From positions 62,001-126,000 of the forward strand of contig NZ_FOBX01000016.1 in assembly GCF_900109945.1 (NCBI RefSeq): a stretch of DNA of 64,000 bases, in the 5' to 3' direction. Positions 50,184 through 59,619 of the stretch are shown one piece after another. Numbering within the stretch: position 1 is the first letter of the stretch; every line of letters begins with the position of its first letter. The notes below the pieces were generated by a model. That model ran no database searches. It was given only the letters and a program-made list of their open reading frames with translations, and was not told the origin of the DNA. The translations under genes and the position numbers were made by a program. The DNA is from Bradyrhizobium sp. OK095 (lineage in GTDB: Bacteria; Pseudomonadota; Alphaproteobacteria; Rhizobiales; Xanthobacteraceae).

Positions 50184-52334
50184 CTACTTCCCTTCGAGCG
50201 TGTTGACCGGCGTCCACTCCGGCGACGGTGGATTAGCGGCGAGAGCTTTCGCGCGCTTCGCGAACATTGATGACGCAGGATCAATCTTCGCTATCCCGTC
50301 GAACGCATCAGCCGCCTTGGCGAATTCGCGTGCGCGCCAGTAGGCCAGTCCCACCGCATACGCTGCGGCGACCTTTGTCTGCTCAGTACTTCCCGCGCTC
50401 TTGTCGGCCAGCGGCTCGAACACCTTGATCGCCTCGCAGCGGCCCATCACCCTGATCGCATCGAGCTCGCGCCAGGCAAAAGTGCCGCCGCTCTGCGCCA
50501 TGGTCGTCTCCGACGCCATGATCGCGGTGCCGTAATATTTGTTGGCGCCTTCCAGCCGCGAGGCGACGTTCACGGTGTCGCTCATCACGGTGTAGTTGAA
50601 GCGGCGGCGCGAGCCGATATTGCCGACCACGGCTTCGCCGCTGTTGAGCCCGATGCGGTGCGATAGGCCGCGGCCGGCGAACGCGGCGCTGCTCGCATTG
50701 AGCTCTGCGAGCTTCTCGTGGCACTTCAGCGCGGCATGGACGGCGTTGCGCGCGTGGGCGGGATCGTCGGCCGGTGCGCCGAACATGGCGACGATGGAAT
50801 CGCCGATATATTTGTCGATATAGCCGCCATGGCTTTCGATGATGTCGGTCATCGCCGAGAGATATTCGTTCATCAGCGTGACCAGCTCGCCCGGTGTCAT
50901 CGTCTCGGCAATGGAGGAAAAGCCGCTGAGATCGGAAAAGAACATGGTGACGTTGCGCATCTCGCCGCCGAGCGCCGGCATCTTGCCGGAGGCGACCATG
51001 GTGTTGATGACTTCGGGCGCGAGATAGAAGGCGAAGCTCCTGCGCAGGAAGCGCTCGTCGCGATCGGCCAGCACAAAGCGGTAGCCGATCATCATCGCGA
51101 GTGCTGCGAGGCTCGCGAGCGCGGGTTCGGTGAGCGGCAGCGCCAAGGCATGAACGAACGCGGCGACGGCCACGGCCGTGTAAATAGCCGTAAGGCCGAG
51201 CCAGGTGATCATCGCGCCGCCCGGCGCGAGCATGCAGGCTGCGAAGGCGATGACGGCGGCAAACGCGACAGTGAGAATGGTCCGTATGGGAAACCCGAGC
51301 TCGGTCACGGCGTCGTGCTCGATCAGGTTTCGCACGACGGTGGCATGCACGAACACGCCTGCGACGTCGCTACGCGCCTTCTGTACGCGGCTTATCGGCG
51401 CGGGCAGGGCGCATCGCGCAGCGGGCGTTCCGTCATATCCGCCGGACAGTCGCATCGAGGTCAGCTTGCGGTCCTCGAAGTTGAGGATGGTACCGAGCAG
51501 CACGACCTTGCCGTCGAAGGCGCGACGGAAGAAATCGCTGTCGCCCTTTTCGAGGCAGGCCCGCAGGTCGGCGAAAGAATAGGTCGGGATGTCGCGGCCC
51601 ATGCCACGGTAGTTGAGCGTCAGCGTGTTCGGCACTGCGCTTGGGATGGCGTAGCCGGACAATATCGTTGCGCCAGACGGCGCGGTCTGCGGCGCTGCAC
51701 CGAGTGCGTGCACAGCCAGCTCGACGCCCATGGCGGGCACCTGTTTGTCGCCGATGGAAAAGCTCAGAGGCATCCGCCGGATCACGTCGTCGGTGTCGGT
51801 GTGAACGTTGAGGGCGCGGACATTGTTTCTCACCGCAAGTCGCTGTGCGGGGTAAGGCACATCCGGATGGTCATTGCTGAGGATCTCGCCGAGCACCAGC
51901 TTGCCGTTGTCGGAAAGCTTCCGCAGTGCGATCAGATAGTCCCGGTCAAAGCCCTTCATGCGGGCGCCGATCGGCCCGTCTCCAAAGGAAATCTCCGATT
52001 GCTCGATCGAGCTTGGAAATATGACGTCGAAGCCGATCACCTTGGCGCCGCCGTCGGCGATGCTGGTGAGCACCCGGCCGATCTCGCGCGTCCAGGTCTG
52101 TGTCGGCGATCCCTTGAACGGCGGTGTGTCGTAGGTCTCTCCGTCGATCGCGACGACGACGACCGGTGATGTCGAGGGATCGCGGCTGTCGCCGATGATC
52201 GTGCCGCGTATCGCCGTGAGGATGTCAAGCGAGAGACCTTGCAGGCTCTGAAGCGGCGGAGACGTGAAGACCGCGCCCGCGAGGAGCGCGATCAGGATCG
52301 CCGCAACGAAGTCCCGCCCACCGATCCGCCGCAT
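50184..52334 (-). CDS. CHASE2-domain adenylate/guanylate cyclase
   Basis: A 716-residue membrane protein. An N-terminal helix, a periplasmic CHASE2 sensor (~30-340), three hydrophobic helices (~345-425) and a class III cyclase domain from ~455. Metal aspartates are in FFSDLSGFSSIAE and YIDKYIGDSIVAMFG; the purine-contacting K and D and the N/R transition-state pair are in DKYIGDS and YTVMSDTVNVASRLE, so the site is complete and of the adenylate type. The C-terminal ~70 residues are TPR-like. It is followed upstream in the operon by a FecR-like gene, a common CHASE2 partner. Confidence 0.9.
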   Translation of the reverse strand: MRRIGGRDFVAAILIALLAGAVFTSPPLQSLQGLSLDILTAIRGTIIGDSRDPSTSPVVVVAIDGETYDTPPFKGSPTQTWTREIGRVLTSIADGGAKVIGFDVIFPSSIEQSEISFGDGPIGARMKGFDRDYLIALRKLSDNGKLVLGEILSNDHPDVPYPAQRLAVRNNVRALNVHTDTDDVIRRMPLSFSIGDKQVPAMGVELAVHALGAAPQTAPSGATILSGYAIPSAVPNTLTLNYRGMGRDIPTYSFADLRACLEKGDSDFFRRAFDGKVVLLGTILNFEDRKLTSMRLSGGYDGTPAARCALPAPISRVQKARSDVAGVFVHATVVRNLIEHDAVTELGFPIRTILTVAFAAVIAFAACMLAPGGAMITWLGLTAIYTAVAVAAFVHALALPLTEPALASLAALAMMIGYRFVLADRDERFLRRSFAFYLAPEVINTMVASGKMPALGGEMRNVTMFFSDLSGFSSIAETMTPGELVTLMNEYLSAMTDIIESHGGYIDKYIGDSIVAMFGAPADDPAHARNAVHAALKCHEKLAELNASSAAFAGRGLSHRIGLNSGEAVVGNIGSRRRFNYTVMSDTVNVASRLEGANKYYGTAIMASETTMAQSGGTFAWRELDAIRVMGRCEAIKVFEPLADKSAGSTEQTKVAAAYAVGLAYWRAREFAKAADAFDGIAKIDPASSMFAKRAKALAANPPSPEWTPVNTLEGK

Positions 52335-52352
52335 CGCCTGTCGCTAGGCCGC

Positions 52353-53033
52353 CTATTCGAGCCGCAGCAGGCGGCCGACGATCGGCGTCGGCGATGACGT
52401 GGCGCTGGCGTCGACCTGGAAGGCGTACCGCTTGGTGCCGAGAATGGCGAGATAGCTGCCGCCCGGGGTCAGCGACTTCCCGGCCTTGGCAAAGTCATAG
52501 AACTTGCCGCCGACCATGATCTCATTCTTGAGCGGCACGCTGATGCTGGGTTCCTTGCCGTCGGTGCGTTCGATCACCAGCGTGCTGCCGCTCTTGGCCT
52601 GCACCAGCGGCGCAACGCCGTAGATCGTGGGTAGCTTTGACTGCGCGCCCTTCGCATCGGATCGCATGGTGCGGAAGGTGGTCGCCGCGCTCTGGTTCGC
52701 CTCGCGCTCGGAGAGCTGCGCCGCATTGGTGTCGCAGGGCACCTTGTCCCGCTTCACGTCGCCGAGCTGCACGGTGCTCTGCTCGGCGCCGACCAGAACG
52801 ACGCCTTCGCTGATGGTCTCGCGCACGCAGGATTTGAGATAGCTGAGCGTCACGCTCGCCTTCGGGCCGAGCTTGATGATCTTGCCCGGCGCCACATAGT
52901 CCATGAACGCGATGCCGTCGACCTTACCTTGGACGTCCTCGACGATCGCGGCCGGGGTCTCCGCCAAAGCGGGGGCTGCAAGACAGAACGCGCCGACAAC
53001 GGCGCCGATCAGGCTCTTCATGGGAATACTCAT
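52353..53033 (-). CDS. Exported FecR-like protein, partner of the CHASE2 cyclase
   Basis: A 226-residue protein with a signal peptide (MKSLIGAVVGAFCLAAPALA) and a beta-rich FecR-like N-terminal segment (AIVEDVQGKVDGIAFMDYVAPGKIIKLGPKAS...). FecR-like periplasmic domains often occur next to CHASE2 proteins and may present a signal to them. Two cysteines (SYLKSC, VPC) may form a disulfide. It ends 18 bp before the cyclase gene, so the two are cotranscribed. Start is ATG 53033 or 53021. Confidence 0.7.
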   Translation of the reverse strand: MSIPMKSLIGAVVGAFCLAAPALAETPAAIVEDVQGKVDGIAFMDYVAPGKIIKLGPKASVTLSYLKSCVRETISEGVVLVGAEQSTVQLGDVKRDKVPCDTNAAQLSEREANQSAATTFRTMRSDAKGAQSKLPTIYGVAPLVQAKSGSTLVIERTDGKEPSISVPLKNEIMVGGKFYDFAKAGKSLTPGGSYLAILGTKRYAFQVDASATSSPTPIVGRLLRLE

Positions 53034-53211
53034 CCAGTTCGATCGATGTTTTGCCGGTCCCCGTCCTGGTTCGGTGTTTAGCAGCCGCGCGCCCAGGCAA
53101 GTGTGACCAGAATCACTCTTTTAGATATTGGTGCCACTTTAGCAGCAACGGGTTCAAACCGGCGACCGGAGAAAACGGAGCCGCGGCAAGCTCTTGCCCG
53201 GATTGATCAGG

Positions 53212-54351
53212 TCAGTCGGCCGGAACGGCCTCGGGCGCGGGAGCCTCGACCGGACGGTTCTCGGCCGCACACTCCATAATAGGAGCTCGTGGAGCCTCGG
53301 TCTTCTGGAATGGCGTCGCCTGCTGTCCGGCGGCGATCTCCACGACCTCGTCCCAGCGCGACAAGAAAGCTTCGACGCAGGCCGGATCGAACTGCCGGCC
53401 CTGGTTCTCGACCAGATAGCTGCGCGCGACGTCCAGCGGCATCGGCTCTTTATATGGCCGCCGCGTCGTCAGGGCGTCGAAGACGTCGGCAACCGCGACC
53501 ACGCGCGCGGCAACCGGGATCTCGTCTGCCTTGAGGCCATCAGGATAGCCCGCGCCGTCCCAACGCTCGTGGTGGCCTGCGGCAATTTGCGCACCGAGCT
53601 GGATCAGCTCGCAGCTGGAGTCCGCCAGGATTTTCTCGCCGATCGTGGCGTGGGTGCGGATCACCGCCATCTCATCGTCGGTCAGCTTGCCGGGCTTGAG
53701 CAGGATCTTGTCGGGGATAGCGACCTTGCCGACGTCGTGCAGGGGGGCGGCGAGATAGATGTCGCGGCAGAGCCGGGGCGGCAGGCCGAGCTGCTCGGCG
53801 ATGATGCGGCTGTAGCGGGCGACCCGCAGCGTGTGCTCGCCGGTGTCGTTGTCGCGGTACTCGACTGCGAGCGCGAGCCGCAGGATGATCTCTTCCTCGC
53901 GCTCGCCGAGCTTTTGGGTCGCGGCGGCGACGGCGCTCGCCAGATCCGCGGCGCGGTCGTTCTGCTTGCGTACGGCTGCACCGAGGTGCACCAGATTACG
54001 CAGGCGCACCGTCATCTCGACGCTTTGTGGCTGTTTCGGTAAGAAATCGGTTGCACCAGCCTGCAGCGCTTCCATCTTGACGTCGTCGGTCTGTCGCGAC
54101 GTGATCATCGCGATTGGGGTATCGGCGCAGCCGGGCAGGGCGCGGAAGGCGCGGATGAAGCTGATGCCGTCCATATGCGGCATCTCGTAGTCGACCAGCA
54201 CGAGGTCGAACACGCGCTCGCGTGCGCAGGCCAGCGCCTCGACGGGATCGAGGAAGGTCGTGGCCTCGACCAGACCTTCGGCTTCGATATGTCGTTTCAG
54301 GAAATTGAGGACAGAGCGGCTGTCGTCAACCAGAAGCGCTTGGGTCAGCAT
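53212..54351 (-). CDS. HD-GYP response regulator (c-di-GMP phosphodiesterase type)
   Basis: A 379-residue cytoplasmic protein. Receiver domain 1-~120 with phospho-acceptor D54 (LVLVDYEMPHMDG) and K in DFLPKQPQ; then an HD-GYP domain (~150-345): AAPLHDVGKVAIPDKIL has the HD pair, and GHHERWDGAGYPDG the GYP. HD-GYP proteins hydrolyse c-di-GMP to pGpG or GMP. It opposes the diguanylate cyclase at 40736 in function. It is divergent from the chemotaxis operon across 287 bp and may be driven by its kinase CheA or by an unlinked kinase. Confidence 0.92.
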   Translation of the reverse strand: MLTQALLVDDSRSVLNFLKRHIEAEGLVEATTFLDPVEALACARERVFDLVLVDYEMPHMDGISFIRAFRALPGCADTPIAMITSRQTDDVKMEALQAGATDFLPKQPQSVEMTVRLRNLVHLGAAVRKQNDRAADLASAVAAATQKLGEREEEIILRLALAVEYRDNDTGEHTLRVARYSRIIAEQLGLPPRLCRDIYLAAPLHDVGKVAIPDKILLKPGKLTDDEMAVIRTHATIGEKILADSSCELIQLGAQIAAGHHERWDGAGYPDGLKADEIPVAARVVAVADVFDALTTRRPYKEPMPLDVARSYLVENQGRQFDPACVEAFLSRWDEVVEIAAGQQATPFQKTEAPRAPIMECAAENRPVEAPAPEAVPAD

Positions 54352-54638
54352 CGGCGGCCGGTCTCGTTCGGATGGCGAGGCATGACCTCAACGAATAGCC
54401 TTTACGATTTAACGTGGAGCAAACGTTTGGGCCGTCGCAAACTGCCTCGAGACTGCGCGTGGCGCATGAGAATTGAGCGGGCCATGCACGTCTGCATGCA
54501 TGCGCGAAGTTCTTCGATATGTGACCCGTAGTTGTACGGTGATGCCCATTAGGGGTTTGCACACTCTCCGTCCCGAATAGTCGTCGCGCGGGATTCGCGC
54601 CATACGTGCAACGAGTCCCGAGGAAATTTGGGGGACGA

Positions 54639-54962
54639 ATGTCGTCTGATGCTACGGAGCCGAAGTGGTCCCTACGGCTGCCTGCGGATTGCAGCATCGC
54701 TGCGATCCGCAATGTCTATGATCTGATCCGCGAAGCTTTCAGCCGGCAGGACCGGCTCGAGATCGATTGTTCGAGCGTCGACAAGGCCGACGTGACGTCG
54801 ATCCAGCTTCTGCTGTCGACCGCCAGGACGGGCGAGGCCCAGGGCCGCCCGGTGGTGCTCACATCATTCTCTCAGTCACTGCGCAACACGCTTCGCCGCG
54901 CCGGCTTCGCCAGCGAGGCGATGATCGATCAGCATTTCCCGCAAAAGAAAGATGGCACCTAA
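54639..54962 (+). CDS. STAS-domain protein, first gene of the chemotaxis operon
   Basis: A 107-residue protein with a STAS-type fold: SLRLPADCSIAAIRNVYDLI, then DRLEIDCSSVDKADVTSIQLLLSTARTGEAQGR with the conserved DxS-type loop. STAS proteins act as small switch or antagonist modules (SpoIIAA-like). It is linked by a TAATG overlap to cheY and so sits in a chemosensory signalling unit, where its role is unknown. ATG 54639 has GGGGGA upstream; the frame is open to 54606 but lacks a site there. Confidence 0.8.
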   Translation: MSSDATEPKWSLRLPADCSIAAIRNVYDLIREAFSRQDRLEIDCSSVDKADVTSIQLLLSTARTGEAQGRPVVLTSFSQSLRNTLRRAGFASEAMIDQHFPQKKDGT

Positions 54963-55327
54963 TGGCCACGATTCTCACGGTCGACGATTCCCCCAGCATT
55001 CGGCAGATGATCAAGGTCGTGCTCGAGCCGGCCGGTCACAACGTGATCGAGGCCGGCGACGGCGCGCAAGGGCTCGCGAAGGCGCAGGCCGGCAAGCTCG
55101 ACCTCGTCATCACCGATCTTAATATGCCTGTCATGAACGGGCTGGAGCTGATCCGGGCACTGCGCAAGCTGCCGAGCGCGGTCGGCATGCCCATCGTGTT
55201 CCTGACCACCGAATCCAACGACACGGTGAAGCAGGAAGCCAAGAGCGCGGGCGCCACCGGCTGGATCACCAAGCCGTTCAAGCCCGAGCAGTTGCTCGCC
55301 GTCGTCGGCAAGCTGGTGCGTGCATGA
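54962..55327 (+). CDS. cheY: Chemotaxis response regulator CheY
   Basis: A 121-residue single-domain receiver. Acidic pair VDDS, phospho-acceptor D52 (VITDLNMPVMNG), T in FLTTES and lysine in WITKPFKPEQLL are all present. It receives phosphate from CheA. The length, with no output domain, fits CheY. It overlaps the STAS gene by one base (TAATG) and the cheA gene by 4 bp. Confidence 0.92.
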   Translation: MATILTVDDSPSIRQMIKVVLEPAGHNVIEAGDGAQGLAKAQAGKLDLVITDLNMPVMNGLELIRALRKLPSAVGMPIVFLTTESNDTVKQEAKSAGATGWITKPFKPEQLLAVVGKLVRA

Positions 55328-57387
55328 GCGCGATGGACCCGACCGAGGTCTTTCGCCAGGAAGCCAGCGAGCTGTTCGAGGTCCTGGAAGGGGCCTTGCT
55401 CGATCTCGGCCAGCGTCCCGACGACCGCGAGCTGGTCGATTCCGCCTTCCGCGCCCTGCATACGATCAAGGGCTCGGGCGCCATGTTCGGCTTCGACAAG
55501 GTCGCCTCCTTCACCCATGAATTCGAGACCGCCTTCGATCGCGTCCGCAAGGGCGAGATCAAGCCGACGCAGGATTTGATCTCGGTCGCGCTTGCGGCCA
55601 AGGACTATATCCGCGCGCTGATCGAGGACCCGCAATCGACCGACGACATCATCGGCGAAGCCATTCTCGACGATCTCAAGCGCTACGTGTTTCCCGACCA
55701 GCCCGCCGCTCCCGTGGCTGAAATTGCCGAAGCGCCGCCGCTGGCGCCCGCCGCGAGCAAGCAGGCCGGCTGGCACCTTTATCTGGAATTCGAATCCCAC
55801 ATCCTGCGCAACGGCTCGAACCCGCTCGACCTGCTGGAAGACCTTTGCAAGCTCGGCCCGTGTTTCGTCGTGCCCGTGACCGACGGCATCCCGTTCCTCG
55901 ATGAGATGGATCCGGAAGACTGCTATCTCAAGTGGGACGTCAAGCTGCACGCGGCCTGCGACAAGGACGCAATCGACGACGTCTTCATGTTCGTCTCGGA
56001 CGAGATGAAGCTGACGCTCTCGCCGCTGGAACATGTCGAAGCGCCCGCGCCGATGCCGCTGTTCCAGTTGCTCGACGAGGAGCCGGCCCCGGTGGCCGAG
56101 ATGCCGGCGCCGATGGTCGAGGCTGTTGCTGCGCCCGTCGCCGAGCAGCCCGTCGCCAAGGCGGAGCCCAAAGCTGAACCGAAGCCCGAGGGCAAGCGCG
56201 ACGACCGCGGCATCGCCACCGTCCGTGTCCAGGCCGAGCGTCTCGACGAGTTGATGGACCGGGTCGGCGAACTCGTCATCGCCCAGGCGCGGCTGACCCA
56301 GCTCGCCTCGTCCGGCTCGGATCTCTCGATCAAGATGATCGCCGAGGAAATCGAGCGCCTCGCCTCCAGTCTGCGCGATACCACGATGGGTGCGCGCATG
56401 GTGCCGATCGGCTCGCTGTTCGGTCGCTTCCGCCGCCTGATCCATGATCTGTCGCGCGATCTGTCCAAGCCGGTCGACTTCGTCACCACGGGCGAGGATA
56501 CCGAGCTCGACAAGACCATGATCGAGTGCCTGGCCGATCCGCTGGTGCACTTGATCCGCAACGCCATCGACCACGGCATCGAGGACACCGCGACCCGCTC
56601 CGCCAACGGCAAGACCGAGCAGGGCCGGATAGAGCTCGCCGCCGTTCATTCCGGCGCGCAGGTGCTCGTCACCGTCAGGGACAATGGCGGCGGCCTCAAC
56701 ACCGCGCGCATCCGCGCCAAGGCGGAAGAGCAGGGGCTGATTGCCGCCGGCGCCGTGCTGACCGATCACGAGATCCACCAGTTCCTGTTCCACCCGGGCT
56801 TCTCGACCGCGCAGACCATCTCGGCGTTGTCAGGTCGCGGCGTCGGCATGGACGTGGTCAAGCGCACCATCGAGAACATGCGCGGCACGATCGATTTGTC
56901 GACCCGGCCGGGCCAGGGCACCACGGTGACGCTGCGCCTGCCGCTGACGCTGGCGATCATCGAAGGTCTTTTGATCCGTGTCGGCGAAGGCCGCTACATC
57001 ATTCCGCTGTCGGCGGTGGAGGAATGCATCGAGCTGACCGCCGAGGACGAGCGTTCCCGCGGCCGCAACTTCCTCAACGTCCGCGGCAATCTCGTGCCGT
57101 TCTTGAGGCTGCGCGAGATCATGACTGCGTCGGGCACGCCCGACCGGCATCAGAAGACGATCATCATCTCGACCGGCGAGACACACGTCGGTCTCGTCGC
57201 CGACCAGATCATCGGCAACCACCAGACCGTGATCAAGTCGCTCTCCAAGCTGCACTCCGACGTCACGATCTTCTCAGGCGCGACCATTTTGGGTGACGGC
57301 ACGGCGGCGCTGATCCTCGATGTCGCGCAGCTCGTCACGCTGGCGCAGTCGAAGGTCGAGAAGCAGCACATCAGCGAGGCGGCGTGA
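55324..57387 (+). CDS. cheA: Chemotaxis histidine kinase CheA
   Basis: A 687-residue kinase. Hpt domain (1-~105) with H46 (FRALHTIKGSGAMFGF); a proline-rich and alanine-rich linker holding an extra P2-like segment (~150-280); dimerisation helices (VRVQAERLDELMDRVGELVI); the ATPase with N box LIRNAIDHGIED, G1 DNGGGLN and G2 GRGVGMDVV; and a C-terminal CheW-like domain. It takes signals from the receptor-CheW complex and phosphorylates CheY and CheB. It overlaps its neighbours at both ends (ATGA), so expression is coupled. Confidence 0.95.
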   Translation: MSAMDPTEVFRQEASELFEVLEGALLDLGQRPDDRELVDSAFRALHTIKGSGAMFGFDKVASFTHEFETAFDRVRKGEIKPTQDLISVALAAKDYIRALIEDPQSTDDIIGEAILDDLKRYVFPDQPAAPVAEIAEAPPLAPAASKQAGWHLYLEFESHILRNGSNPLDLLEDLCKLGPCFVVPVTDGIPFLDEMDPEDCYLKWDVKLHAACDKDAIDDVFMFVSDEMKLTLSPLEHVEAPAPMPLFQLLDEEPAPVAEMPAPMVEAVAAPVAEQPVAKAEPKAEPKPEGKRDDRGIATVRVQAERLDELMDRVGELVIAQARLTQLASSGSDLSIKMIAEEIERLASSLRDTTMGARMVPIGSLFGRFRRLIHDLSRDLSKPVDFVTTGEDTELDKTMIECLADPLVHLIRNAIDHGIEDTATRSANGKTEQGRIELAAVHSGAQVLVTVRDNGGGLNTARIRAKAEEQGLIAAGAVLTDHEIHQFLFHPGFSTAQTISALSGRGVGMDVVKRTIENMRGTIDLSTRPGQGTTVTLRLPLTLAIIEGLLIRVGEGRYIIPLSAVEECIELTAEDERSRGRNFLNVRGNLVPFLRLREIMTASGTPDRHQKTIIISTGETHVGLVADQIIGNHQTVIKSLSKLHSDVTIFSGATILGDGTAALILDVAQLVTLAQSKVEKQHISEAA

Positions 57388-57848
57388 TGACCGAGGGACA
57401 GACGGGCGAGCATCAAGCCGACGCGATGCAGGTCGTGATGATCGGGCTCGGCGAGGAGAAATTCGCGCTCGACGCGGGCCTTGTGCGCGAGATCATCGAT
57501 CCCGTGCCCGTGACCAAGGTCGCCGGCGCGCGGGCCTTTGTTCCCAGCGTGATCAACGTGCGCGGCAACGTCATTCCGCTTGCGGACCTGCGTATCCGCT
57601 TCGGCATGCCGCAGCCGGAGAATTCGGCCGACACGCGCATCGTCGTCATCGAGCTTCAGCTCGACGGCGAGCCGGTGCTGGTCGGCGTCACCGCCGACAA
57701 GGTCTACGAGGTCACCGAGATTTCGCAGGCTGACGTGCAGCAGACGCCGCGCGTCGGCATGCACTGGAAGCCGGAGTTCATTCGCTTCATCGCCAAATGG
57801 CGTGAAGAGTTCGTCATCGTTCCCAACATGGAACGCATTCTGAATTGA
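57384..57848 (+). CDS. cheW: Chemotaxis coupling protein CheW (first copy)
   Basis: A 154-residue CheW: EEKFALDAGLVREIIDPVPVTKV, GARAFVPSVINVRGNVIPLADLRIRFG and VGVTADKVYEVTEI are typical. It links the receptor tips to CheA. It overlaps cheA by 4 bp and precedes the first receptor gene by 37 bp. A second CheW follows that receptor. Confidence 0.92.
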   Translation: MMTEGQTGEHQADAMQVVMIGLGEEKFALDAGLVREIIDPVPVTKVAGARAFVPSVINVRGNVIPLADLRIRFGMPQPENSADTRIVVIELQLDGEPVLVGVTADKVYEVTEISQADVQQTPRVGMHWKPEFIRFIAKWREEFVIVPNMERILN

Positions 57849-57885
57849 CATGAAGTCTCGGGCGAGACTGGGTTAGGGGCTGGAT

Positions 57886-59583
57886 ATGAGATTCACGGTC
57901 AAGGCAAAGCTTGCCAGCGCGTTCGGTGTTGTCATCGTCCTGTCCATGGTTGCGGGCGGCGTCGCCTACACGAAGCTTGGCGACATGATGGCGACCGCCG
58001 ACAGCATGGTCCTGCGCGCCAAGCGCATGGAAAAGGCGATGGAGGTCGAGAAGGATATTCTCATCCAGCTTCGCGCGGAAAAGAACGCCATCATCGGCAA
58101 CGAAAGCGAAGTCGAACTGGCCGCCGCCGACGCCGCCAAGCGTCGCGAGTCAGCCCTGAAGACCAAGGACGAAGTCTATGCGCTGGCGAGCGAGTCCGGC
58201 AGGAAGTTGCTCGACGGCTTTGCCGTGGCCTTTGCCAAAATGAATGCCTATCAGGAAGAGACGATCCGGTTTGCTAAGACCGACAAGGCCAAGGCGACCG
58301 AGCGTTCGATGAACGAGGGCCGCAAGGTTGTGAACGAGGCGCTCGAGTCCATGGGCGCATATGTCGAGAACACCAAGAAGCAGATGGCTGACCAGGCCGT
58401 TCAGTCGAAGGAAGAGGGGCATCAGGCGCAGTTCCTGCTGATGACGCTGCTCGGCGTCTCGCTGATCGTCGCGATTATAGCGGCTCTCTGGATTTCGATC
58501 TCGATCAGCCGTTCGCTCGGCCGCGCGGTCAACCTTGCCGGTGCGGTGGCTAACGGAGATCTCAGTCAGACGATCAATGTCTCCAGCAATGACGAGATCG
58601 GCGATCTCGTCAAATCGCTGAACTTGATGGTCGAAAAGCTCCAGCAGATCGTCCAGGAGGCCTTGACCGCGGCGCAGAACGTCTCCGCCGGCAGCCAGGA
58701 ACTATCGGCCAGCGCCGAGCAGCTCTCCCAGGGTGCGACCGAGCAGGCCTCGTCCGCGGAAGAAGCCTCCTCCTCGATGGAGGAGATGGCCTCCAACGTG
58801 AAGCAGAACGCCGACAATGCCAACCAGACCGAGAAGATCGCCGCGCGATCGGCCCAGGATGCCGAAGCCAGCGGCGTCGCCGTCGGCCGCGCCGTCCAGG
58901 CGATGCAGACCATCGCCGAGAAGATCACGATCGTGCAGGAGATCGCACGCCAGACCGACTTGCTCGCCCTCAATGCGGCGGTCGAGGCCGCGCGTGCCGG
59001 CGAGCACGGCAAAGGCTTTGCGGTCGTGGCTTCCGAGGTGCGCAAGCTCGCCGAACGCAGCCAGGCGGCAGCCGCCGACATCGGCACGCTGTCGACGGAA
59101 ACCGTCAAGGTCGCCCGGGAAGCCGGCGACATGCTGTCCAAGCTCGTCCCCGACATCAAGAAGACTGCCGAGCTGGTCCAGGAGATCACGGCGGCCTGCC
59201 GCGAGCAGGACGTCGGTTCTGCCCAGATCAACCAGGCGATCCAGCAGCTCGACAAGGTCGGCCAGCAGAACGCCAGCGCCTCCGAGCAGGTGTCCTCGAC
59301 CTCGGAAGAGCTCGCCTCGCAGGCCGAGCAGCTTCAGTCGACCATCTCGTTCTTCCGCATTGAGAGCGCCGCTCGCAACGAAAGGGCCGCGCCCGCGCCG
59401 ATCGACCGCGCGGTCGGTCAGCTCCGCGCCAAGGCCGCAACCATGGCGGCTGCTGATCGCAGTGCAAAGAAGCCCGCTCCGGTCCGCAAACCCGCACGTG
59501 CGCTGAAGGCGGCGAACGGCGGCGGTTTTGCGTTCGACATGCAGGACGGCGAAGACGACCGCGACGCCGAGTTCCAACGCTGA
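57886..59583 (+). CDS. Methyl-accepting chemotaxis protein (first of two)
   Basis: A 565-residue receptor: TM1 ~9-28, a helical periplasmic 4HB-like sensor (~30-178), TM2 ~180-200, HAMP (~203-255) and a signalling domain with the tip EITIVQEIARQTDLLALNAA... and AGEHGKGFAVVASEVRKLAERS. The C-terminus ends in an Ala/Lys linker and FAFDMQDGEDDRDAEFQR, not the NWETF-type tether. Its sensor ligand is unknown. It is closely similar to the receptor at 60164, and the two probably arose by duplication. Confidence 0.92.
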   Translation: MRFTVKAKLASAFGVVIVLSMVAGGVAYTKLGDMMATADSMVLRAKRMEKAMEVEKDILIQLRAEKNAIIGNESEVELAAADAAKRRESALKTKDEVYALASESGRKLLDGFAVAFAKMNAYQEETIRFAKTDKAKATERSMNEGRKVVNEALESMGAYVENTKKQMADQAVQSKEEGHQAQFLLMTLLGVSLIVAIIAALWISISISRSLGRAVNLAGAVANGDLSQTINVSSNDEIGDLVKSLNLMVEKLQQIVQEALTAAQNVSAGSQELSASAEQLSQGATEQASSAEEASSSMEEMASNVKQNADNANQTEKIAARSAQDAEASGVAVGRAVQAMQTIAEKITIVQEIARQTDLLALNAAVEAARAGEHGKGFAVVASEVRKLAERSQAAAADIGTLSTETVKVAREAGDMLSKLVPDIKKTAELVQEITAACREQDVGSAQINQAIQQLDKVGQQNASASEQVSSTSEELASQAEQLQSTISFFRIESAARNERAAPAPIDRAVGQLRAKAATMAAADRSAKKPAPVRKPARALKAANGGGFAFDMQDGEDDRDAEFQR

Positions 59584-59619
59584 CCGCAATTTGAAAACCA
59601 TCTGACCCTGGACTGCATC

